In this document: positions 12,001 through 24,000 of the stretch, in pieces
How the letters are laid out: the number at the start of each line of letters is the position of its first letter
Numbering within the stretch: the stretch's first letter is position 1
Notes under the pieces: generated by a model
Seen by the model: only the letters and a program-made list of their open reading frames with translations
What the model was told of the DNA's origin: nothing
Database searches by the model: none
Assembly: GCF_014279595.1 (NCBI RefSeq)
Contig: NZ_CP047943.1
Span: 868,001 to 932,000, forward strand
DNA length: 64,000 bases
Direction of reading: 5' to 3'
Source of the DNA: Synechococcus sp. RS9909
GTDB taxonomy: Bacteria > Cyanobacteriota > Cyanobacteriia > PCC-6307 > Cyanobiaceae
Made by a program: the position numbers and the translations under genes

Positions 12001-15000
12001 GATGACGATCTCGGTCTGGTTGCTTGCCTTGCCAACCGTGAGGCTGCCGAGGGTTGTTGCAAACTTGCTCAGTGGCAGGGTTAAAGCTGAATCGAAGCTG
12101 TCAGCCGCTGATCGGATCACCAGATCGCCGGCGCCGCTGTAGCTGCTTGAACTCAGGGATGGCGCGTCATTCTCGATGATCAGGTCGCCGGCACTGATGG
12201 TGGTAGCACCCGTGTAGGAGTTGTCACCGGTGAGCGTGGTCGTACCTGCGCCTGTCTGCGCGAAACTGCCCGAGCCACTGATGTCACCCGACAGCAGTTG
12301 ATTAGCGGTGGTGTTAATCGTTAACGTGCCGCTGTTGCTGATCGTGCCGGCGTAGCTGCCAGTGCCAGCACCATCGTCACCCAAGGTGCCCGTGACTGTT
12401 AGGCCACCGCCACTGATGGTGGTGGTGCCGGTGTAGGTGTTAGCGCCAGCCAGCGTCAAGGTGCCATTGCCAGCCTTTGTCAGATTGCCGTCACCGCTGA
12501 TCGCGCCAGACAACGTCGTGGTGTCGTTGTTGCCACCGGTGGTCAACGTCATGCCTGAGGCGAACACCACATTGCCGGCCCCGTTCAATGAACCGATGGT
12601 GTCTGTCGAATCGACGTTGTAGGTTGTCCCGTTAGCCAAGTCCACTGCTGTCTGATCCGAAAGGCTGCCCGTGACCGTCAGCGTGCCGCCGTCAATGTCT
12701 GTATCGCCCTGGTATTGGTTCGCGCCGGAGAGCAACAGCGTGCCAGAGCCTGTTTTAGTGATGCCAGCAGTGCCAGCAAGTGATGTGCTGCCCGCTTCAG
12801 CGGCACTACCAATCGCTGCTTGCACGTCGAGCGTAGCCCCTGTGGCCACATCAATCGACATCGCGTTACGCATGCGCAGTGAGCCCGGCGTTAAATCGCT
12901 TGCGATCGAACGAATCACCGAGCTGGTGCTGCCCGTCACGTTGATGTCGCCATCGAACACATCATTGCCGTTACTACCTGCCGCATCACCACCTAGAATC
13001 CAGGTACCGTCGTTCATGTTGACGGTGAAGTAGTAGTAGTTGGAGTAATCCGACCCGCCGAACGTACCGCCGTTGATATTGACTTCAGTCAGCTGCGCTT
13101 TGTTGGTGACATCTCTTGTGCCGGTCGCATTGTGCGCCTTAAAGTCAACCGTGGCACCCGTATTGATGGTCAAGACACCACCCACGGTACCGGCGTTGGT
13201 ACTGCTTGCATTGGCCAACCACAGCGTGCCGCCGTCGACCGTGGTGCCACCGGCAAACGAGTTCATGTTGGTGAGGGTCAGCTCGCTGGTGTTGACCTTT
13301 TGCAGGGCGCCGTCACCTGAGATCTCGCCACCGAAGCTGGTGTCGCTTGTTGCATCACCAACATTCAATAGCGTATCTGCACCGAGTTCGATGTTGCCAC
13401 CGGTGGTGCCACCACCAGCCAACGAGCCAACGGTCAGAGCCATGTCCGTTGACGGTGATGCCACCGGATTGGTGATGACTAGTTCGGCACCAGACACATT
13501 GCTTAGGCTCACGGCTGAACGATCGCCTAAGGCAGTGGCATTCTTGGCGACTAAGGTGCCAGCCTGAATCGAGGTGGTGCCGGTGTAGGTGTTGGCGCCT
13601 GACAGTGTTTGGGTGCCCGTGCCTAGCTTCGCAAAGTTAGCGTCACCTGAAAGCACACCCGAGAAATCAGCCGTGCTGTTGTTGGCACCGACAGTCAGCG
13701 TTACGCCAGATGCCATTTCAATGTCACCAGCACCGGCAATCGAACCAATCGTGTCAGTGGCCCCGACCTCGTAGGTGGTGCCGCTGTTGACAATCACATT
13801 CACGTTGGCGAGCGTGCCGCTCACAATCAAGCGACCAGTGGTGATGCTCGTATCACCGGTAAAGCTGTTGGCACCGGCCAGCGTCAGCTCACCGGCACCT
13901 GTTTTGGTGAAGGTGCCGCTGCCACTGATCACACCAGCGATATTGCCGGCATTGGTATTAGCCGCCGTGCCGGTTTCATTAACGGTCAGATTATTCGACC
14001 CCATGCCGATGGCTTGGGCATCCATGCCCTTGGCATTCAGGGTTGTGTCGGCACCGAGTGTGACGGTGTTGGCGTAGGTCTGGCTGCTCGTGGTTGAAAC
14101 CACCATCGGATTGCTGCCATCGCCGTTCAAAGCCGTCGTGCCAGACACATCCAAAGCACCAAGGATGGTGGTCTCGCCCACCACGTCGTTCAACACCGCG
14201 TTACCGACTACATACAAGCTGTCGTTGTCGGTGGTTGAGCCCGTCTGACTGCTATCAACGGTGTCGTTAAACGTCACCGTGGTGCCGACGATGTAGGTGC
14301 GTCCACTCAGTGTCACCGGAGCGGTGTAGGTCACCGTGCTATCGCTGGCGTAGTCGTTGCCCGTCAAGGTAATGGCATCAGCGGTGATCGTTTGGGCGCC
14401 GGTGGTAAAGATGTTGTTCAGCGATGCAGCTGAGGCGCTGTTGATGGTGAGGCTTGCCAGTTCACCACTGCTGCCGTTTGAAGTACCAGCGATGCCGGTC
14501 AAGGTCACCGTACCCGTGCCAGCAGTCAGATTCAGCGCCGAGTTGCCATTGATTGTGCTGTCAAACGTGATGGCGCCATTGGCGCTGTTCACGGCCACGG
14601 CGCTGCTCAGGGTCACCGCATTGCGGAAGCGGGCATCAGCTCCAGCGGTGTCGACATCACCCGCCAGGGTGATGCTGTTGGCGGCGATGTCCACGCCATC
14701 CGCAATCAGACCGTTAACGGATACATCCTTGGCGTTGTTGATCGTCACCGCGCCCAGCGGCGTGCTGTCACCCACCAGGCCTGTGAAGGTCACATCGCCA
14801 GCCGTGCCGGCGCTGATGGTGAGGGTGCTTGGGTCGCCGACGCCATCACCATCCACCGTGGCGGTGAAGGTCACGTCGGCGCCGGTGGTGGTGTTGCCGC
14901 CATCGGTGGTGTCGACCACGGTGGCGTCGTTGAACACCGTGGGGCCATCGAAGCGCACCGATGCTCCGTCGGTGACGTAGCTGCTGTTGGTGGTGATTGT

Positions 15001-18000
15001 TCCGGTGGCGCTGTAGTCCTGCTGGCCGGTGGTGTAGACGTTGCGCAGGGTGATGTTCTTGCCGCTGATCTCCAGCCCGCCGGCCTTGGCGGCGCTGGTG
15101 CCCACATCAGCGCCGGCGGCGAAGATCACATCGCCTGTGCCGGCCGCCAGGGTGAGCACGCCGCTGCCGCTCACGGCTTTGTCGAAGCTGATGGTGCCGG
15201 CGCCGGTGCCGGTGCTGATGGTGATGTCGGCAGCGACGATCACAGGGCCGCTGAATTCCAGGGCGCTGCCGTCGGAGTCGATGTCGCCCGCCAGGCTCAC
15301 ACCACCTGCGCCGTTGACGGTGATGCCGCTATCGGCCGCGATGCTGGCACCGGAATCGAGGGTGTAAGTGCCGGCGTTGGTGATTTCGATTGAACCCCCG
15401 GCCGTGCTGGCGGCACCCTGCAGCTTCAGTTCCTGGCCAGTGAAGTCGAAGTTGCCGATCAGGGCGAAGTTGTCGGTGAAGGTCGTGAGGCCAGTGTTAG
15501 GTGCATCCAGTTGCGTGAAGGATGCTGCGTTCACCGTGCCGTCAAAGGTCACCTGATCAGCAACTGTGATGCTGATGGCGCCGATGTCGTCGTTGTTCGT
15601 GCCGATCGCACCGATGAAGCTGATGTCACCCGCGGACCCGGCATTCACCGTGAGGTTGTAGGCGTTCGCACCATCGCCGATGCTTCCGCCGAAGCGGATC
15701 GTGTTGCCTGCCGCTGAGGCGACTTCGGCGTTGTTGGTGGCATCCACCACGCTGTTCGCGGTGAGGGTGAGGCTGCCGTCGCCGAAGTTGAGCTGATCGG
15801 CGGAACTGTTGATCGTGGCGCCCAGGTTCACGCTGCCGTTGCCGCTGATGGCCAGACCATCGCCGAAGCTGAACAGATCAGTGGTGGCATCACCCAGCGT
15901 CACCGCACCGGTGTTGGCGAAATCGATGGCGCTGGTGAACGTGTTGCTGGCGCCGGTGAGGCTGACGCCGTAGCTGCCGGCGCTGGTGATCAGATCGGCG
16001 AGGGTGACAGTGCCCAGGAAGCTGGCGGTGTTGGCACTGCCGGCGGCGATCGTGAGTGTGCGGCTGCTGCCGCTGAGGCTGCCGCCCACGGTGAGGTTGG
16101 TGGCGGCGGCGAGTTCGCTGTTGGCCGCCAGGGTGAGCGTGCCGCTGCCCAGGTGCAGGCTGCCGGTGCTGCTCTCCACAGCGGCGGCCAGGCTGATCGG
16201 GGCGTTGCCGCTGAAACTGAGGCCGCCCACAAAGTTGAAGCCATCGCCGCTGGCATCGCCCAGAGTCACGGTGCCGCCGTTAGCGAAGGCGGTGCTGCCG
16301 GCGATGGAGTTGCTGCTGCCGGTGAGGCTGATGGCGTAGGCGCCGGTGCCCACGGTGAAGCCGCTGGTGAGGGTGAGGTCGCCCTGCACGGCGATGGTGT
16401 CGCTGCTGCCGGCGACGCCATCGGCGAACTCCAGGCTGGCGGCGTTCACCGCACCCGTGAAGGTGGCTCCGCCGACGCGGCTGAGGCTGATCGTGCCCAG
16501 CTCGGTGCCGCTGCTGGCACCGATGGCACCGGACTGGAAGGCGCCGCTGCTGTTGATCGTGAGGTTGGGGGCGGTGCTGCTGCCGGAGGCGGCGGCGACG
16601 CTGGTGAGCGTGATGGCGTTGCTGCCCAGGTCGGCGCTCGCCGTGGCGGCTGCGTCACCGAGGGTGAGGCTGGCGCCATCGGCCAGGGTCACGTCCGAGA
16701 GGGTGATGGCGCCGCTGCTGGTGGCGTCGCTGGGGCCGCCAATGCGGGTGACACCGCTGATGGCAACGGCGGTGTCGGCGTCGCCCAGGTTGATGGCGCC
16801 GCTGCCGGTGGCGATCAGGTTGCCGCGCAGGTTCACCAGGCTGGGGGCAGCGGCGGTGAGGCCGGCGGTGAAGGTGAGGCTGTCGCTATCGCCATCGCCG
16901 AGGGTGAGCGTGCCGGTGTTGGCGAAGCTCACCGCGTCGGTGAAGGTGGTGGTGCTGCCGAGCAGGCTGAGGTTGTAGGCCGCAGCAGCGGTGGTGAGGC
17001 TGGTGGCGCTGAGGTTGCCGTGGAAGCTCACGGCGCCGCTGGCGCCTGCGGCCTGCAGGCTGAGGGCATTCACGCCGCTCACCGCGCCGCTCACGGTGGT
17101 GGTGCCGCTGCCGGAGATCAGGCTGAGGCTGTTGTTGGCGCCGGTGATGGCGGCCAGCTGCAGGTTGCCGGCGCCTGAGCCGGTGCTAATCGTGCGGGTT
17201 TGCGGGGTGCCGCTGCCGCTGTTGAGGGCGTCATCGAGCAGGGTGATCGGCGCGTCCACGGTGAGATCCACGCCGCTGCTGCTGAGGTTGGCGCCGAGCT
17301 CGAGGCTGCTGGCCGTGACGGTGACGGCGCTGGTGGCTTCCACGTTGGCCAGGTAGCGCTGCAGGCCGCCGGTGGTCACGTCGGCACCGAGCAGCACCGT
17401 GCCGGTTTCACCGGTGATGTTGCTGAAGATCAGCTCGGCGTTGTTGCCGCCGCTGCCATCGCTGATGCCACCGGAGAGGGTGAGATCACCGGCGGTGACG
17501 ATGCTGGTGTTGCCGCTGAGGCTGATGGCGCCGCTGGCGGTGGCGGCCGTGCTGGCGCTGTTGAACAGGGCGCCGGAGTCGCTCACGCCCGTGCCCGCCA
17601 GGTTGAGGTCGTTGGCCACCGAGAAGCCGGCCAGATCGAGGGCGGCGCCGCTGCTCACGCTCACGCTGCCCGCGCCGAAGGCGGCGTTGTCGCCAGCCAC
17701 CAGGGTGCCGGCCGTCACGCTGCTGCCGCCGCTGTAGGTGTTGGCGCCGTTGAGGCTGAGCGTGCCGTTGCCGCCCATGGCGAGGCTGCCGCCGCCGCTG
17801 ATCACGCCGCTCACCGTGCCCGCGGTGCCGGGCTTGAGGGTGAGGGCGTAGTTGTTGGCGCCATTGCTGAGCGCCACATCCGCCAGGTTGAGGTTGGCGC
17901 TGCTGAGGCTGGTGTCGGCATCCAGGGTGGTGCTGCCGCTCACGCTCAGGCTGCCGAGGGCGGTGGTGCTGCCCACCGTGCTGCCGGCTGCGCCGCCGAA

Positions 18001-21000
18001 CACCGCATCACCAGCGATCACCAGGTTGTTGCTGGTGGATGTGGCGCTGTTGATGGCGCCCATCAGGGTGATGCTGCTGCCCTGCAGGCTGGTGTTGGCA
18101 CCCAGGGTGATCGCCGCATCGGTGCCGGCGCCGCCGCCGCCCTGGAACAGCTGGGTGCCGGTGGTGGTGATGGAGTGGCTGGTGATCGTGGTGTTGTCGT
18201 TGGCATCCACCACGTAGGCCGCATCGAAGCTGATCGCATCGGCCGACACGTCGAGCGACTTCACCGCAATGCGATCGGCGAAGGTGACCGTGCCGTCGCC
18301 GGCGGTGATGGTGAGGTCGTAGTCGCCGCTCACATCGCCGCTGATGGTGACGTCGTCGCCGGGGGAGTTCACCGTGTCGAGCGTGGTGTTGCCGGTGAGC
18401 ACCACGTTGCCGAGGCTGATCGTGCTGTTGGAAGTGTCGATCGAGCCGGCCAGCTTGGTGGTGCTGCCGCTGGCAGCGTTGAAGCCGCCGGTGAAGTTGT
18501 AGGTGTTGCCGCTGGTGAGCTCGATCGTGCCGGTGGTGTTCAGCGCGGTGGCGCCGGCCACGCTCACGCTGCCGCCGAGCTTCAGGTTGTAGCTGCCGCT
18601 GCCGCCACTGATGCCGGCGCCGCTGCTCAGGCTGACGCCATGGCCCAGGTCAATGGTGCCGCTGCCGCCGAGCACCAGGTTGTTGCCGCTGCCACTGCCG
18701 CTCACGGCGGAGGAGAGGGTGAGTGTTTTACCGCTGGCGGCTTCCAGCGATCCGCCGCCGGTGCCGAGGCTGATGGCGCGGTCGGCGCCGATGGTGGTGG
18801 TGCCGGCCGCGCGGAGCACGCCACCGCCTTGGATGGTGATGTCGTTGGCGGCATCGCCCAGGGCGTCATCGGAGCTGATCTCCAGCACGGCGCCGTCGTC
18901 GATGGTGGCGTTGCCCACGAAGGTGTTGCTGCCGCTGAGGCGGAGCACGCCGGCGCCCTTCACCACTAGCGGCGCCGCACCCTTGATCGTGCCGGCGGCG
19001 ATGCTGGTGCGGCCATTGGGCAGCTCGATGTCGATCGAGCCGCTCACATCAAGGGTGGAACCGGTGGAGAGATCGAGGCCACCGGCTTTCACGGTGATGG
19101 CCTTGAGGGTGCCGGTGGTGAGCTGGAGCTCGCCGGCGCTGCCGCTGCCATAGCCATCGAACAGCAGGTTCTGCAGCACCACCTCGCCGGCTTTGGCGGC
19201 ACCGCGGCGGCCAGCAGCGCTGTCGTTGAAGGTGATGTCCACACCCACGGGGATCACCACAGTGCGCACGTTCTCCTTGTCGGGCACGGCGCCGGCGCGG
19301 CCGCGGGCCAGGCCTTTACCAGTACCGAGATTCAGGCCCGGAGCGGAGATGCTGCCGCTATCCACCACTTCACCCACGGCCCAGTTGTTGGGATCGAACC
19401 AGTCGCCACTGGTGCCGCCGATCCACACCACATAATCCTGCTCGCCGATGCTGCCCGTGCCCTGGGCGAAGCTCACGTTGTAGTTGTCGCCGAAGTTGCC
19501 GTCGTTGATGGTCACGCCGGTGAGCACCACGCCGGCACTGCCATCGGCGTCCTTATCGGTGAAGCGAACGCTGGCGGCGGTGAGGCTGTCGCCGCTTTCG
19601 AGCGTGCCGTCGGTCTGCAGCGTGGTGTTGAGGGCCAACACATCGGCGCCATCGAGATCGAAGGCGGTGCTGCCGTCGTAGGTCTTGCTCACCGTGGGGG
19701 CGGTGATCGTGATCGCCTTGGGATCGATGTAGCCGTTGAGCGAGAAGCTGCCGTCCAGGCTGTAGTTGCTGGCCAGGCCGGTGTCATCGGCGAGGCTGTA
19801 GGTCACCGTGGCGGTGCGCAGGCCCACGTTCTTGCTGTCGAACGTGCCGCTGCCGCTCACATCCAGGGTCTGGCCGTTCACCAGGCCGCCGAGGCTGGCG
19901 CCGGTGGTGTCGATCGTGGCGGCCGTGCTGCCGTCGTAGTCGCGGGTGGTGACGCTGGCGCCCGTGATCGTGAGCGCCTTGGGGGTGATCGCCGCCTGGA
20001 TGCCGGTGGTGTCGGCCAGGCTGTAGTTGCCGGCGAGGCCACCGCCGCTGCCATTGGCGAGGGTGTAGGTCGCCGTCACGTTCTGATCGACAACGTCGCC
20101 TGAGCCGTTGCGGGCCACATCGGCGCTGGCGAACTGGCCTGTGGCGGTGGCGATCGTGACGGTTTCGGAGCCGATAAAGCCGCTGAGGCTGCCGGCGGTC
20201 ACCACCGCAGAGGTATCACCGTCGTACACCTTGTCGGCAGCGGTGCTGCCGGTGATCGTGAGCGCCTTGGGTGTGATCTTGGCGGCGTTGCTCAGCACCT
20301 CACCGCTGAGGCTGTAGTTGCTGGCCAGGCCGGCGTTCTGCCCGCTGCCATCGGCGAGGGCGTAGCTCACCGTCACGTCCTGATTGGCAACGGTGGCGCC
20401 GCTATAGGCGACGTTCTGGCTGGCGAAGGTGCCGGTGGCACTGACGCCAAGCGTCTCGCTACCAACCAGGCCACTGAGATTGAGGCTGTTGGCGGTCACC
20501 GTCGCAGCGGTGTTGCCGTCGTAGGCCTTATCGGCCACCGTGGTGCCGCTGATGGTGAGCGCCTTGGCGGTGATCGCGGCGGCCACGTCCACGCTGCTGC
20601 CGCCGAGGCTGTAGTTGCCGGCCTTGTCGCCCGTGAGGCTGAAGCCGCTGAGGCTGGCCGTGGTGGCGGTGGCCACATCCTCGCTGTTGTAGGTGCCAGT
20701 GATCGTGCCGGTGTTCACGCTCACGGCATCGCTGTTGATCACGCCAGAGAGGCCCACGCCACCGCTGCTGATCTGGGAGGCGTCCACAGTGGTGGTGCCG
20801 TCGTAGGCGCGGCTAGACACCGTCACGCCGGTGAGCGTGAGCGTTTTGGGGTTGATTGCCGCCTGCAGGGTCTGATCCAGCACGGTGTAGTTGCTGGCCA
20901 GGCCGCCGCCGCTGCCATCGGCGAGGGTGTAGGTCGCCGTCACGTCCTGATCAACAACGTTGTTGCTGCCGTCGCGGGCCACATCGGCGCTGGCGAACTG

Positions 21001-24000
21001 GCCGCTGACGCTGCTGATGCTCACGGTTTCGGTGCCCACGAAGCCGCTGAGGCTGCCGGCGCTCACCACGGCGGTGCGGTTGGCGTCGTAGGTCTTGTCG
21101 GCGGCGCTGCTGCCGGTCACGGTGAGCTGTTTGGGGGTGATGCTCACGCCAGTGGCGCCCGGCGCCACGGTGAAGCTGTTGGCGCTGAGGAAGTAGTTGG
21201 CGGCATCGGCGCCGCTGAGGGCCAGGCCGCTGAGGGTGTAGCCGAGGTTGTCGCCAGCGTTGGCGCTGGCGTAGGTGCCGCGGCCGCTGATGGTGAGGGC
21301 ATCGCCGCTCACCTGGTTGGCAGCCTCGAGGGTGAGCGCTGCCATGGCGGTGGTGCCGTCGTATTGGCGGGTGCCGCCGCTGGTGATGCTGAGAGCGTTG
21401 ATCGCCTGGGGCGTCACCGTGAGCCAGCCGTCGCTGAATTCGGCGCCGGTGAGGTGGGGAGCTGTGAGGGTGGCATTGCTGCCCTGGATCTGGTAGCTGC
21501 CCACCTTCAGGGCGTTGCCGGTGCTGCGGTCACCAGCTGCCTCCACGGTGGTCACCCCGTAGGTGAACACATCAGCGCCGTTCTCCCTGATCGTGAAGCC
21601 GTTGTTGGCGTCACCGCTGATGTCGCTGAGCGTCACGATCGCCTGGCTCAGGGCGGAGTAGTAGCGGGCGTTGGTGGTGCCGTTGGCGGCGCCGGTGCCG
21701 TATTCGGCGGTCACATCGCCGAGGGTCACGAGCAGTTCGCCGGCGCCGAGGATCTTGAAGGTGCCGTCGGTGAGGGTGAGGTCGTAATTGGTGGAGTCGG
21801 CGCTCACCGTGATCGCGTAGGTGCCGGCGGTTTCGCCAGCGACGCGGGACACGCTGAAGCTGCTGAGATCGGCGGTGGTTTCACCGGCCACGAAGCCAGC
21901 GGCCCGCACCGTGAGGGTGGGGTCGAGCTCGGTGATCACCTTCTTCACATCATTGGCGGTGATCGTGAGCGCGGCGGGGCTGATCACGGCCGCCAGCTGT
22001 TCATCGGCGAGGCGGTAGTTGCTGGCCAGGCCCGTGCCATCGGCGAGGGTGTAGCTCACCGTCACGGCCTGTTCGGCCGGAGCATCAGCGCCGGCGGTTC
22101 CGTCGGCGTTAAAGGTGGGCGCCAGCACCACATCTTTGCTGGCGAAGCTGCCGGCGGCGTCCACCGTGAGGCTCTGGCCGCTCACCAGGCCGCTGAGGCT
22201 GCCGATGGTGGTGAAGGTCGCGTTGGTGGAGCCGTCGTAGGTCTTGTCGTCAACCACCGTGCCGCTGATGGTGAGCAGCTTGGGATTGATGGTGGCGGTG
22301 GTGATGGTCTGGCCGCCGAAGTTGTAGTTGGCCAGGTCGGTGCCGCCGCCGGTGATCGTGAGGTTCACCGTCTTGTTGCCGCCGGCATTGGCGTCGGTGA
22401 AGACGCCGCTCACGCTGCTGATGCTCACGTCGTCGGCCGTGCCATCGCTGCCCACGATCAGGCCGGCGGCCACCAGGTCGACGGCGCTGAAGTCCACCGT
22501 GGCTGTGGTGCCCCCGTCGTATTCCTTGTCTTCTGCTGTGATGCCGCTGAGGGTGAGCAGCTTGGGATTGATGGTGCCGGTGGCGGTGGCCTGCTTGGTC
22601 ACCGTGTAGTTCTCCACATCGATGCCGCTCACTGTGGTGGTGAGGTTCACCGTTTTGCCGCTGCCGGCATTGGCATCGGCGAACACGCCGGTGCCATCCA
22701 CGAGGATCTGATCGCCGCTCACCAGGCCGCTGAGGCTGAGGCCGCTGAAATCGAGCGTGGCGTCGGTGCTGCCGTCGTATTCGCGGGTGGCGGCGGTGAT
22801 GCCACTGATCGTGAGGGCCGCCGGATTGATCGTGGCGCTGAGGCCCTCGGGCTGCTCGAGGCGGTAGTTGCCTGCGGCGCCGCCCGTGAGGGAGAAGCCG
22901 CTCACGCTCACGTCCTTGGCGGCGGCGGTGCGGCCGGTTTCGGTGATGCCGTCGGCGGCGTAGCTGATGGTCCAGGCCACGTTCTTGTCGGCAAATGTGC
23001 CGGTGGCGTTGCTGCCATCGAGGCTCACAGCGCTGCTGTCGGCGCTGATCACGCCGCTGTTGGCCTCACCGGTGATCGCGGCCAGGCTGCCGCCGCTGAT
23101 CGTGGTGGTGAGTGTGCCGTCGTAGGTGCGGCTTGCAGCGGTGGCGCCGCTGATCGTCACCGCGCGCTGGAAGATCGTGGCGGTGAGGTCGTCGGTGACG
23201 ATCTGGTAGTTGCCGGCGTCGGTGCCGCCAAGGCTCAGGCCGCTCACGGTCACGCCCACGTCGGTGCCGGCGTTGGCGGAGGTGAAGGCGGCGCTGGCGG
23301 TGCCGCTGAGGGTCACCGTGTCGCCCGGCAGGGCGGTGATGGTGATGCCGGCATCGGCATCAATGTTGGCCGTGGCGGTGGTGCTGCCGTCGTAGGTCTT
23401 GTCGTCGATGCTGATGCCGCTCAGCACCAGATCCGCTTTGGTGATATCGGCGGTGAGGCCCGTGGGCTGGCCGATGGTGTAGTTGGCGGCATCGGCGCCG
23501 GAGAGCTTGTAGCCGCTGAGGGTCACGCTCTTGCCGGTGCCGGCGTTCTTGTTGTCAAACGTGGCGATCGCCTCGCTGCTGTCCACGTTCACCTGATCGC
23601 GGCCCAGGGCGCTCACGCTGCCGGCGTCCTGCAGCAGCGCCTCGGTGGTGGTGTCGTACACCTTGTTGGCCACCACGGCGCCGCTCACCGTGAGGGCGGC
23701 CTGATTGATCGTGGCGGTCAGGTCATCGGGCAGTTCCAGCACGTAGTTCACGGCCAGGCCGCCATTGGTGCCATTGCCGAGGCTGAAGCCCTCCACCGAA
23801 GCCGCCACTGTGGTGACGTTGCCATTGGCATCAAAGGCCACATCCTTGCCGGAGAACACGGCGCGGGCGTTGATCGCTTCGCCGGTGATGTCGAAGCCGC
23901 TCTCGCGGATCGTGAGCGTTTCGCTGCCGATGCCGGTGCTCAGCGTGGTGCTGCTGAGGGTGTAGCTGCCGATCGTGCTGGCGTCGTAGGTCTTGTCGTC

